Notes under the pieces: generated by a model
What the model was told of the DNA's origin: nothing
What the model saw: only the letters and a program-made list of their open reading frames with translations
Databases searched by the model: none
Assembly: GCA_963822595.1 (NCBI GenBank)
Contig: CAWGIG010000001.1
Coordinates: 682,001-746,000 of the forward strand
DNA: 64,000 nucleotides
From: CAVRUH01 sp963822595
Lineage (GTDB): Bacteria; Chlamydiota; Chlamydiia; Chlamydiales; Waddliaceae
Direction: 5' to 3'
Position numbers and translations under genes: made by a program
Part shown: one piece after another, positions 34,660-43,417 of the stretch
How positions within the stretch are numbered: the stretch's first letter is position 1
How the letters are laid out: each line of letters opens with the position of its first letter

Positions 34660-35751
34660 TTAACCTAAAATTAAAGGTTTGTCAATTAACAATTTCTCTA
34701 CATTTTCCTGAAAATTTTGTTTCAGTATTCTAATAGACTCGTCAAACACTCTTTCGACTCGACTCATTGGAGCATCATAGTTTTGTTCTTTGAAACTACC
34801 AATTTGCTCTTGACAATTCTTATCTATTTCTTTAAGAATTCCCGGCAAATTTTGCTCAGCATTCCCATGAATACTTCCGGCTCGAATTAATGCATGAGAT
34901 GTAACCGTCGGGATGGATGAAAGACCAGCATCGCAAACTGTGGCATTATCTCTTTTATAATTTTCTTCTAGCCTACTGTATTCAAGAGCAAGGTTTGCAA
35001 CTGCGATTTGATTGTGTACTATCGCCTCATCCCTTTCACTGATCAATTGCTGTCTTTTCTCTTCCAAAAGTTCAAATAATGTTTGATGCTCTACATTATA
35101 TTTATTATTAGCTTCTTTGAATTTTTCTCTATAGTCCTCGACGCAATTTTTAATGTCATCTTTAAACAAATGATTTTGTAGAAGCTCTCCATAAAAATCA
35201 TCCTTGTGCAAAAGATCGATATTCGATAGGACACTCGTAATAAATTCTCCTAATTTCTGTTCTGGAGCGATTCCATCCTCCTGAACTGAAGCAACAGATT
35301 CTTCGGAAATTTTTTCCTCGTCGTCGGAGGAAAAAAGTTCTTCTATCCGCACCAATTCTTGAGCGCAACCTTCAGCCTTTGATCCTTGTAAAAATTGGTA
35401 TTTATCCAGGTCGCTTTGTTTTTCGCTTTCTTCTTGGGAAGTTAGTTGGGTTGAAACGATGTTAGGACTTCCTCCTTCAGACTTTGGCGAGGGTTCTTCT
35501 TTACCCTTAAAAAATAAGATACTGCCGGCAATCAACGCTACGATGGACCCCATGCCTAGCGCAAAAGTTGTTATGCCAAAGGAGATTCCAACAGCCAAAG
35601 CCGCCAAAACAATACCGAGCCCTATGAAGACAACTCCAACAACCTTTTTAATTCTTTCATTTTGCAATCGAAGACCATTAACTAGGGGATCTTCTCCGTT
35701 CTTTTGAAATTGAATATCTGGGCCGCTTCCGACACGTGTGCTTGAATCCAT
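34660..35751 (-). CDS. Predicted inclusion-membrane-like protein with paired hydrophobic segments
   Basis: 363 residues. After about 35 hydrophilic residues come two close hydrophobic helices (VVGVVFIGLGIVLAALAVG and ALGMGSIVALIAGSILFF), the bilobed pattern of chlamydial Inc proteins, then a long acidic coiled-coil C-terminal half. There is no signal peptide. Inc proteins are type III-secreted and inserted in the vacuole membrane with the tail facing the host; that assignment rests on topology alone. Other bilobed membrane proteins would look similar. Confidence 0.5.
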   Translation of the reverse strand: MDSSTRVGSGPDIQFQKNGEDPLVNGLRLQNERIKKVVGVVFIGLGIVLAALAVGISFGITTFALGMGSIVALIAGSILFFKGKEEPSPKSEGGSPNIVSTQLTSQEESEKQSDLDKYQFLQGSKAEGCAQELVRIEELFSSDDEEKISEESVASVQEDGIAPEQKLGEFITSVLSNIDLLHKDDFYGELLQNHLFKDDIKNCVEDYREKFKEANNKYNVEHQTLFELLEEKRQQLISERDEAIVHNQIAVANLALEYSRLEENYKRDNATVCDAGLSSIPTVTSHALIRAGSIHGNAEQNLPGILKEIDKNCQEQIGSFKEQNYDAPMSRVERVFDESIRILKQNFQENVEKLLIDKPLILG

Positions 35752-35819
35752 AATAAAAATCCCTTGTAAGTAGATAGAAAACAGGAAGCATACAAAATCG
35801 CTTGATTATTTCAAAGCAA

Positions 35820-36581
35820 TTACATGTTCGGGATGACGACGAGGTCAGGATGAACTTTTGCACGGATAACTTGTTGAATAAAGGAAAGTGTCGCGCCGAC
35901 AGATGAAAAGCAAGAGGTGCAATTGCCTTGATAAGCGATAATGACCTCTTTTTCATTGAGTAAATTAATAACTTCAACCCCACCCCCATCTAAAACGATG
36001 TAAGGACGGATATCATTATTGATCACCTCTTCGATGACACTGAGTTTCTGCTTAAGAGATAGCTCGTTCCATCCGGGATATCCTCCTTCGAGAACTTCGC
36101 CAAAATCTCTGGGTGCCGGAGGAGCCACATACCCTAAAGATAAGGGAATATCGGTACATTCTTTGGCGACGCTATCGATAGCTTCAAGAACTAAATTAAG
36201 GTGAGGAGCTGTTTCATGAGGAAATGCAGGGACTTCGGTTTTATCGCGGACTTGCTTATCGATAAGGTCAGCGCTAATGCGGCTTGCTTGATCGTAATTT
36301 TTTCCAACAAGTATATCACAAGCTGCTTCAGCAGCCCCTATCAAGGCGGATTGTCCAAAAACTTGATATTTAGCGTCGACAATGACACCATCTTCCTTAT
36401 CAACGAGCCAAAAGAAATGGATCACATTTCCATCGGCGACATTCCCCTCTTCACTTTCAACTAATCGCAAACCCTCTCTTGGACTCAACGTTCCTGCATT
36501 GCGAGGATTTTCAATTTTAGAGATCAGCTTTTTACTATAGCGGCTCCAAGGGAAAGAGGCTGTCAACTTTTCAATTCCCAT
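35820..36581 (-). CDS. nifU: NifU-like Fe-S scaffold protein, first domain degenerate
   Basis: 253 residues. The N-terminal IscU-like domain (about 35-115) has AKYQVFGQSALIGAAEAACDIL, where the usual Cys in the FGCGSA motif is Gln, so the scaffold site looks lost. The C-terminal Nfu domain keeps its CxxC (GNCTSCFSSVGATL), which can hold a [4Fe-4S] cluster. It starts right after the nifS stop without a gap. A nifU-nifS pair also stands here in Chlamydia. Confidence 0.82.
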   Translation of the reverse strand: MGIEKLTASFPWSRYSKKLISKIENPRNAGTLSPREGLRLVESEEGNVADGNVIHFFWLVDKEDGVIVDAKYQVFGQSALIGAAEAACDILVGKNYDQASRISADLIDKQVRDKTEVPAFPHETAPHLNLVLEAIDSVAKECTDIPLSLGYVAPPAPRDFGEVLEGGYPGWNELSLKQKLSVIEEVINNDIRPYIVLDGGGVEVINLLNEKEVIIAYQGNCTSCFSSVGATLSFIQQVIRAKVHPDLVVIPNM

Positions 36582-37748
36582 TTACTTTTTCTCCCATAGA
36601 CTAGATACCTTCGAAAGCTTCTTGGCAGTATCCACAATGATTTCTATGGCTCTGTCTATTTCATCTTCAGTGGTTTCCCGAGAAAGGGAAAAATTAATCG
36701 CCGAATGAGCAAGTTTTTCATCCATCCCTGAAGCAGCCAAAATCAATCCTATCTGCTGAAAAGTGCCTCCGCCGATGCTTGCATAGACTCCTTTGCGATT
36801 GAGAGCAAACAGCATTGCTTCGTTGGCAATACCGGGAAATCCTATGGCTGTTACATGAGGAAGGCGCTCGCTATCGTGAAAAAATGATACAGCCTGCGGA
36901 AACCCTGCGGCGATCCCTCTTTCGAGTTTATCGCGAAGGCGCGCGATTTCTGTGCAAACAAAGTCTCTAGCTTCAAGCATCTGTTTCGAGGCACATCCAA
37001 GCGCAGCCAGGGCCGGAATATTCAGACTCCCCGCGCGTTGCCCCCCTTGTTCCATTCCCCCTAAAATCAAAGGAGAACAATTTACTTTTTCTTTGATATA
37101 GAGTCCTCCGGTCCCCTTGGGGGCATGAAGATTGTCTCCATTGAACGAAATCAGATCGGGGCCGATTTCTTGGAGATCAAAATAGACCCTGCCTAGGGTA
37201 TGGGTTGCGTCCAAATGAAGCCTGACACCCCTTTCTCTGCAGAGTTCGGCGATCTCATTGACAGGATGGATTACCCCAGTCATTCCATTGGCCCATTCTA
37301 AAGAAACCAACGCGGTTCTTGGCGACATGGCATCCGCAATGGCATCGACAGTGATTTGACCGCGGTTATTAGGACTCACCATTTTTCCGACACAATCCAT
37401 CTGTTCCAGACGTCCCATGACCATTAAAGGAGGAGCTTCGTCTATTTTTGAGAGGATAAAATGGTTTTTTCCGGTATGCCGCGTAACGTCGTAGTAGGTA
37501 GAAACAAAAGCATGATTGGTAGCTTCCGCTCCGGAAGAAGTGAAAACAAAATTGTCTTGATCTTTAGCACCGAGAAGAGCGTAGATCGGTTTGTAGCTTT
37601 GTTCGAGCGTCGGAACAAGTTGTTGTCCAAATTGGTGAGGCGCCATCGGCGTCCCCCACATCTCCGTGAAAAAGGGCATCATGGAGGAAACCGCTTCATT
37701 CGAAGGACGCGTTGTCATGCTGTTGTCGAGGTATATCCCTTGTTTCAT
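36582..37748 (-). CDS. nifS: NifS/IscS-like aminotransferase-fold protein lacking catalytic residues
   Basis: 388 residues, aligning end to end with E. coli IscS as I recall it. IscS Lys206, which binds PLP (SGHKIYGPKG), is Asn206 here (NGDNLHAPKG). The active-site His104 is replaced (KIDEAP), and the Cys328 loop reads YASIGGGTFQQ without Cys. Asp180 of the DAT motif is kept. A normal cysteine desulfurase reaction is therefore not expected. It overlaps gpmA by 4 bases and abuts nifU. Possibly a structural partner of another desulfurase. Confidence 0.82.
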   Translation of the reverse strand: MKQGIYLDNSMTTRPSNEAVSSMMPFFTEMWGTPMAPHQFGQQLVPTLEQSYKPIYALLGAKDQDNFVFTSSGAEATNHAFVSTYYDVTRHTGKNHFILSKIDEAPPLMVMGRLEQMDCVGKMVSPNNRGQITVDAIADAMSPRTALVSLEWANGMTGVIHPVNEIAELCRERGVRLHLDATHTLGRVYFDLQEIGPDLISFNGDNLHAPKGTGGLYIKEKVNCSPLILGGMEQGGQRAGSLNIPALAALGCASKQMLEARDFVCTEIARLRDKLERGIAAGFPQAVSFFHDSERLPHVTAIGFPGIANEAMLFALNRKGVYASIGGGTFQQIGLILAASGMDEKLAHSAINFSLSRETTEDEIDRAIEIIVDTAKKLSKVSSLWEKK

Positions 37749-38419
37749 TCTTTGACTAACTTACCTTTTTCGCAATTATAGATCATAGGTAGTCCTGTAG
37801 GAATTTCCAGTTTCACGACTTCTTCGTGGCTCAAATTATCAAGATACATCACGATGGATCGAATGGAATTGCCGTGAGCAGAAACGAAAACATTTTTCCC
37901 CTCGTTAAGAAGAGGAAGAATTGTCTCCTTGAAATAAGGAATCGAACGAGCTGCTGTCATTTCAAGGCTTTCGCCATGGGGAGGGGGGACGTCATAGCTT
38001 CTTCTCCAGATTTTGACCTGATCCGCTCCAAATTTTTCCGCGGTTTCAGCCTTATTGAGTCCTTGAAGCTCTCCATACATTCTTTCGTTGAGTTCCCAGC
38101 AGCGGATAACAGGGATGGTATTTTCCAAGGCTTCTTCATTGAAGATATTCGCCCATTCTTCGAGTTTACCTTCTCCTTGATGCAGGACAACAGGGACTTT
38201 TCCTGAGCTGTGCTGGCTCATAGCAAGCATAGCGGTCATTTGGGAACGAATGAGTGTCGTCATGATGATAATATCGATAGGAATATCTTTGATCGTTTTT
38301 CCACCTTCGAGGGCCTCTTGGATCCCTTTTGTGGAAAGAGGAATATCGACCCAGCCGGTAAAACGGTTCAACCGATTCCATTCGGATTCTCCATGACGCA
38401 TCATTACGAGCTTACTCAT
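37745..38419 (-). CDS. gpmA: 2,3-bisphosphoglycerate-dependent phosphoglycerate mutase
   Basis: Glycolysis/gluconeogenesis. MRHGESEWNRLNRFTGW contains the catalytic phospho-His; SAHGNSIRSI holds the second His. About 224 residues from the ATG at 38419; an upstream extension of the frame enters the palindrome at 38481 and has no family similarity, so I reject it. A weak AAGGGA site lies before this ATG. It overlaps nifS by 4 bases. Confidence 0.94.
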   Translation of the reverse strand: MSKLVMMRHGESEWNRLNRFTGWVDIPLSTKGIQEALEGGKTIKDIPIDIIIMTTLIRSQMTAMLAMSQHSSGKVPVVLHQGEGKLEEWANIFNEEALENTIPVIRCWELNERMYGELQGLNKAETAEKFGADQVKIWRRSYDVPPPHGESLEMTAARSIPYFKETILPLLNEGKNVFVSAHGNSIRSIVMYLDNLSHEEVVKLEIPTGLPMIYNCEKGKLVKE

Positions 38420-38480
38420 ACAATTTTCCCTTGTTTTAACCATTAAGTATATCACAATTCTATTTTCAATCCAATGTGTT

Positions 38481-38590
38481 AACCACGAAGAAACGAAGAA
38501 TACGAAGGACGCGCGAAGATTTAAGAAAAAAGAAGATAAAAACTTCATTTATCTTCGCGTGTCCTTCGCTTTCTTCGTTTCTTCGTGGTT
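38481..38590. repeat. AACCACGAAG-family palindrome between divergent gpmA and epmB
   Basis: Arms of about 45 bases starting AACCACGAAGAAACGAAG, made of permuted CGAAG units, with an AT-rich centre. Unlike the others it lies between divergent genes, so a terminator role is unlikely; it is in the promoter region of both. A single-arm relic of the family lies at about 62450-62480. Confidence 0.9.
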
Positions 38591-38632
38591 GCGCTTTTAC
38601 CTTAGATGGATTATACTAAGCACCTTTAATAC

Positions 38633-39625
38633 ATGATGATGCAAGAATTAAAACTACATAAAAAAGATTGGCGAGACATCCTCCGCGAGAACTTCACAAA
38701 CTGGGAAAAACTCGCCGATTATCTTCGCTTGTCTCAGGAAGATCGAAATAAGATCATTGTTAAGAAGAATTTCCCCCTAAACCTCCCCTATAGACTCGCA
38801 GAAAAAATCGAAAAAGGAAACTTTAACGACCCCATTCTCAGACAATTTCTCCCTACAATTGACGAAAATGTGAGAAGCGACGGTTATATCTCCGATCCGG
38901 TGGGGGACCAATCCTCCCGCTGCAGCCCCAAGCTTTTACATAAATATCTAGGAAGAGTTTTATTACTAGCTACGGGCGCCTGTGCCATGCATTGCCGGTA
39001 TTGCTTTAGACAAAACTTTGACTATGATATCGAAGACAAAACTTTTGATGTCGAGCTCGAACAAATCGCTAATGATCCCACGGTTTTCGAGGTTATCCTC
39101 AGCGGTGGAGATCCCCTCTCTTTGCCGAATCGGCTGTTAAAATCTCTGATCCAAAAAATTTCATCGATTCCTCATATTCGAAGAATTCGCTTTCACACGC
39201 GGTTTCCTATAGGAATACCTGAAAGAATTGATGAGGAGTTTTTGGAGATCATTAAAAATACACCCCAGCAATTTTGGTTTGTTCTTCACTGCAATCATGC
39301 TCGGGAATTGGACCAGGATATTTTTTCAAAAATGACCGAATTGCGAAAGTGTGGTGTCAACGTGTTGAATTCGGGCGTCTTGCTGAAAGGGGTAAATGAT
39401 GATGCCGACACTCTTACCGATCTTTGCCTTACCCTGGTAGATCAAGGGATTTTCCCTTACTACCTCAATCAGCTCGACAAAGTTCAAGGTTCCGCCCACT
39501 TTGAGGTCTCAGAAAAGGAGGGTCTTGAACTCATGCAAGAAATCAGAAAACGCCTTCCAGGCTACGCCGTCCCTCAATATGTCCGGGAAATCGCCGGAAA
39601 GCCCAACAAAACTCCTATTAATTAA
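38633..39625 (+). CDS. epmB: EF-P beta-lysylation protein EpmB (lysine 2,3-aminomutase-like)
   Basis: Radical SAM enzyme; the cluster-binding motif is CAMHCRYCFRQ. SGGDPLS and the following TRFPIGIPERI and LNQLDKVQGSAHFEV segments are typical of the YjeK/KamA family. 330 residues, matching EpmB (about 340) and lacking the long C-terminal tetramerisation part of true aminomutases. It makes beta-lysine for modification of elongation factor P. The start is uncertain by one to three Met codons. Confidence 0.88.
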   Translation: MMMQELKLHKKDWRDILRENFTNWEKLADYLRLSQEDRNKIIVKKNFPLNLPYRLAEKIEKGNFNDPILRQFLPTIDENVRSDGYISDPVGDQSSRCSPKLLHKYLGRVLLLATGACAMHCRYCFRQNFDYDIEDKTFDVELEQIANDPTVFEVILSGGDPLSLPNRLLKSLIQKISSIPHIRRIRFHTRFPIGIPERIDEEFLEIIKNTPQQFWFVLHCNHARELDQDIFSKMTELRKCGVNVLNSGVLLKGVNDDADTLTDLCLTLVDQGIFPYYLNQLDKVQGSAHFEVSEKEGLELMQEIRKRLPGYAVPQYVREIAGKPNKTPIN

Positions 39626-39716
39626 AAATTAACTGAAACTTGTTATATTCTTTATTTTTCCTTCATATTATGCTACTATAGTCATGCTATATTCAAATTA
39701 ACCTCAGGAGAGGAAA

Positions 39717-41000
39717 ATGCAAACTAATGGAGTAAGTTATTTTCTACGCGGGATTAACGCAGTCGAACCTAAATTTCAATACGAAAAACTCCCACGGCAA
39801 GATAAAAATGAGTTTGTACTCATCAAGGCATCACATAAATTCGATGGAAGCTTCAGTAACCCTTATTTTGATCAAAACGGAAGAAAAAGCGTCATTGTTG
39901 ACGAGGCAATCCGGGTCTCTTGCGTCGCTGATCAAGTGAGAACGGATGCCCAGAAAGAATGGAAAGCATTAGCAGGGAAGTCTAGAACGACTTTTGTTTC
40001 TACAATAATTACAGGTACTATTACAACTTTGGCAGGTTTAACCGCTGGAGTTGCCGCTCTTGTATTGCCACCGTTAATATTAGTAGCTATTCCCGTTTCC
40101 ATTATTGGCATAGCGATTCTAATCGTAGCAGGACGTAGCTATTCAAACAAGAATACGGCGGAAAAGGAGCTCGACAAATGGAAAGATCCGGTTTCAGTTG
40201 CAATAGAGCACAGACAAAACGCCGGTAATAAAGGATTTTTCTATGCGCGCGATAGAGCGCTTAAGGAAAGATCTATCCTTCATCCTGATGAAATCAAATC
40301 TCTTTGGTATAGACTTAAGCTTAATCATCAGAAAATCAATGCCGATGCCGGTTCGATCAATGGCTATTTCAATAACAATCCTCTTAACCGCGATGTCATT
40401 GAATACGCTTTTGATTACGACGTTCCTCAAGATGTTGAAGTTCTATGTCAGTCCTTCTCTCTCATTGAAACTCGATATAATGCTCTAAAAGCTGAAAACT
40501 CAGCTAGAAAAGAAAATATTAATTCTCAGAAGCATGATGTCATAGCAAGAATCGAAACTCGTAGAGCGGCTCTTTTAACACGTCTTGTAAGTAGAAGAAA
40601 CAACTTTGTTTCAAGACGGCGTCATCCTCGGGACATATCTAGAAACAACGTAGTATTCGGGCTTTTGAAGGGTCCTATTAATGCACATTGTGATGCACAA
40701 AAAAGGAATGTGGAACAATGGGCACAACAAGCGATCAATCAAATTCAGGCTTCTGAAGATGGAGCTCTTCGTCATTTTTACCAACCGATTGTGGCCCTTC
40801 AAGAAAGATACCAATACTTACAGCAGGAAGTTCACAATGATGGGTATGATGCAATTTATCCTGAAGTTCAAGGAATTTTAAATAACATTCCGGTGGTAAA
40901 ACCAAGCGCTCCCCGATACGAAGATCTGGATATTCCTCCATATGAGGCTTGCGAAGAGCAAGGAATCTCCCGTCAAGAATACAATGAATACCTTGCATAA
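39717..41000 (+). CDS. Predicted Inc-like membrane protein with coiled-coil tail
   Basis: 427 residues. A hydrophobic double segment lies at about 92-142 (TFVSTIITGTITTLAGLTAG, AALVLPPLILVAIPVSIIGI), with a long charged helical C-terminal region rich in Lys, Gln and Asn and a Pro-rich end (PSAPRYEDLDIPPYE). No signal peptide. A GGAG site precedes the ATG. The topology matches that of chlamydial inclusion-membrane proteins. The PSAPRY near the end resembles a PSAP/PPxY-type late-domain motif, a host ESCRT or WW-domain ligand; this is speculative. Confidence 0.5.
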   Translation: MQTNGVSYFLRGINAVEPKFQYEKLPRQDKNEFVLIKASHKFDGSFSNPYFDQNGRKSVIVDEAIRVSCVADQVRTDAQKEWKALAGKSRTTFVSTIITGTITTLAGLTAGVAALVLPPLILVAIPVSIIGIAILIVAGRSYSNKNTAEKELDKWKDPVSVAIEHRQNAGNKGFFYARDRALKERSILHPDEIKSLWYRLKLNHQKINADAGSINGYFNNNPLNRDVIEYAFDYDVPQDVEVLCQSFSLIETRYNALKAENSARKENINSQKHDVIARIETRRAALLTRLVSRRNNFVSRRRHPRDISRNNVVFGLLKGPINAHCDAQKRNVEQWAQQAINQIQASEDGALRHFYQPIVALQERYQYLQQEVHNDGYDAIYPEVQGILNNIPVVKPSAPRYEDLDIPPYEACEEQGISRQEYNEYLA

Positions 41001-41110
41001 CCAGGTGACCGGGATTATCAATTAACGATTGGGATTAGCTCGCATCTACGAGCTAATCCAAATTTTAAGATCCTATTTATGGATTATTCATTCTTGCCAA
41101 AACTCGTGGC

Positions 41111-43252
41111 CTATAAACCTAGGCCCTTTTTTAATCTGGCTTGAGCTGTTCGATTGATAGCCGCTTCTAATTGAAAATGACGCATGGGTATATCAGAAAC
41201 AAAGCCACATCCACCATCGTGACATACACCATAATGATAATTAGCTAACCTATTTCCCCAACTCATTGAGTCTGCAGGATTCATACCGAGGAAATGGGCA
41301 CTCCTAATGTTAACTTGATTAATATCATCCTCTAGTTCGAAACCAACGTGTACATAATCTCTAATTGGACCAGCCGTGGTAACAGGATCGAAGGGAACAT
41401 ATAACCTCAGAATGTTTCTACTTCCAACGGTATTTTGAACCCAATTTGCACCTGCGGTGTTAAAAGCCACTGGTGCAGATAACGTTACACCATAAACTTT
41501 TACGATGGGTGCCATTCTGAACAAATGTTTGATTACCGGGACCGCTATGCTAGCTTCTGCTCCACCTTTGCTATGTCCCGTGACAATAATGGTAGGTTTT
41601 TTTTCTAAAGTCACTTTATTCAAAACAATGTCCAAGAGTTTTAATAACAAAACCTTTTGTACACTTAAGAAATTTTTTCCGAATCCTTCGTGAATAAAAA
41701 CACCCTCAGGGGCACCTTCTAGACCATGTTCACGCGCCGATATCTGATTCCATCGATAATTCGCTCCCCAGTCACCTTTGGCACTGAAAATATTAAATTT
41801 TGATCCATTGCGAGATCCATGGAATGCAACGTATACCAGATTTTTTTCTTTGTGATACATAACGATGCACGAAGCGTCTTGATCCACGTTGTCTGCTCCC
41901 GTAGCCCCGAATAGAATGCTGAAGTCGCTCCATCCACTCTTCTCTAGTATGTCAGTAATCTCGTTTAAACGTCTGTCGACTACGAATTTTTTAGCGTCAG
42001 ATTCAACAGTATGTGTTTTAGCTGCAGCGTAACTTAACTCATTGGCAAGTAACAAATAATCCCAGTTCTCTTTTGTCAGGATGCTATTCAATCCCAGAGT
42101 CTCTCCGTCTTCGGCTATCTGAAGTAGAGATGTGTCTAAAGGAGAATTTGCTACTAGGTCGTGAAATCCTTCATCCAATTTTGATAAATCTACCTCAGGT
42201 ACATCATCTTGGGATTGGATAACGTGAACGCGGTCATTGTCCTTCATTTCGTCAAAACATTTAACAGCGGGCTCTCGATCAATATCTGTTTCAGGTTCAG
42301 TCACTAGTGGTTGATTTGGAGCTAAAGTCACGATTGGTTGTTGAAATGCAGCTTCAGTCACTAGTGGTGGTTGGGTTGGAGCTTCAGCCACTAGTGGTGG
42401 TTGCAATGGAGCTACAGTCGCTAGTGGTGGTTGAAGTGGAGGTTCTGTCACGAGCGGTCGTTGGAATACAGCTTCAGTCACGAGTGGTGGTTGGGTTGGA
42501 GCTTCAGCCACTAGTGGTGATGGTTGCAATGGAGCTACAGTCGCTAGTGGTGGTTGAAATGGAGGTTCTGTCACGAGCGGTGGTTGAAATACAGCTTCAG
42601 TCACTAGTGGTGGTTGGGTTGGAGCTTCAGCCACTAGTGGTGGTTGCAATGGAGGTTCTGTCACGTGCGGTGGTTGTAATGGAGCTTCAGTCACTAGTGG
42701 TGGTTGGGTTGGAGCTTCAGCCACTAGTGGTGGTTGCAATGGAGGTTCTGTCACGTGCGGTGGTTGTAATGGAGCTTCAGCCACTAAGGGTTGATGAATT
42801 GGAGCTTCTGTCACGAGCGGTGTTTGAATTGGAGCTAGTGGTTGAATTAGAACTGTGACGCGGTCTCCTACAACGTTAACACTATCTTGCGAACTTTGTA
42901 AAGGTTCTACAGGTTCCTTGATAGGTGGATTTGGAGCCTCATTAGGAACATGAATGCTTGCACGTGGGGGTTGAAATTCTACAAACATATTATTTCTGTG
43001 GAATATGTATGCCCCAATGAACGCTAGTACGGGTAGGATTAATGTCATGCATGCTATAACTTTCAGAACGGTTAGGAAGGGATTCGGTTTTTGCGGGTTG
43101 ACATTTCTTTGAAATGTCAGGACACCATTTTGAAAATCGATTACTCTGGCAGAATGTCCATTGAAATTGAAAAGATTTTTGCATAAACGAAGAGGACTTA
43201 AATTAAGTCTATTATCATATTCAATAATTTCTCTAAAACCTAAATCATTCAT
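41111..43252 (-). CDS. Class 3 lipase-domain protein with proline-rich repeat stalk
   Basis: 713 residues in three parts. A conserved cytosolic N-terminus ends in a membrane segment at about 65-85. A long Pro/Val/Glu repeat region (about residues 140-320) follows, with 10-residue units such as QPPLVTEAPL. The C-terminal alpha/beta-hydrolase domain has the GHSKGG nucleophile elbow (Ser561), likely Asp622 in FDPVT and His near residue 692. YVAFHGS is the oxyanion-side strand. Lipase_3 domains cleave acylglycerols or phospholipids. One membrane segment plus stalk suggests a surface-tethered or secreted enzyme. Confidence 0.8.
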   Translation of the reverse strand: MNDLGFREIIEYDNRLNLSPLRLCKNLFNFNGHSARVIDFQNGVLTFQRNVNPQKPNPFLTVLKVIACMTLILPVLAFIGAYIFHRNNMFVEFQPPRASIHVPNEAPNPPIKEPVEPLQSSQDSVNVVGDRVTVLIQPLAPIQTPLVTEAPIHQPLVAEAPLQPPHVTEPPLQPPLVAEAPTQPPLVTEAPLQPPHVTEPPLQPPLVAEAPTQPPLVTEAVFQPPLVTEPPFQPPLATVAPLQPSPLVAEAPTQPPLVTEAVFQRPLVTEPPLQPPLATVAPLQPPLVAEAPTQPPLVTEAAFQQPIVTLAPNQPLVTEPETDIDREPAVKCFDEMKDNDRVHVIQSQDDVPEVDLSKLDEGFHDLVANSPLDTSLLQIAEDGETLGLNSILTKENWDYLLLANELSYAAAKTHTVESDAKKFVVDRRLNEITDILEKSGWSDFSILFGATGADNVDQDASCIVMYHKEKNLVYVAFHGSRNGSKFNIFSAKGDWGANYRWNQISAREHGLEGAPEGVFIHEGFGKNFLSVQKVLLLKLLDIVLNKVTLEKKPTIIVTGHSKGGAEASIAVPVIKHLFRMAPIVKVYGVTLSAPVAFNTAGANWVQNTVGSRNILRLYVPFDPVTTAGPIRDYVHVGFELEDDINQVNIRSAHFLGMNPADSMSWGNRLANYHYGVCHDGGCGFVSDIPMRHFQLEAAINRTAQARLKKGLGL
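42298..42850. repeat. 30-bp tandem repeats coding the proline-rich stalk
   Basis: About fifteen direct repeats of 30 bases (one of 33), each with CACTAGTGGTGG or CACGAGCGGTGG followed by GGAGCTTC/GGAGGTTC on the + strand. They stay in frame throughout and encode QPPLVxEAPx units. The high DNA identity between units makes length changes by slippage likely. Confidence 0.93.
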
Positions 43253-43417
43253 CTTTTTTAACCCTTATTAAATTAGATAATAATTATATCATAATAAACG
43301 AATTTTTGTAAAATGTTATGTTTATTAAGATTTGATAAAGAAGTGGCTTTGGGTAACCTCTTTTGTGAATAATTTTAGCTAGATTTTTTAATCTAACTCG
43401 TGTAAACTTTTAGGCAT

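Noticed and set aside
38420..38548. Upstream extension of the gpmA frame
   Set aside because: It begins in the middle of a palindrome and has no similarity to phosphoglycerate mutases; the conserved N-terminus starts at 38419.
42298..42850. Regular direct repeats resembling a CRISPR array
   Set aside because: There are no unique spacers; the units are contiguous, in frame with the lipase gene, and encode proline-rich repeats. No cas genes are near.
42307..42858. A 183-codon + strand frame rich in Val, Leu and Glu
   Set aside because: It is the antisense of the 30-bp repeats in the lipase stalk; repetitive DNA without stops in several frames. No ribosome site and no sensible composition.
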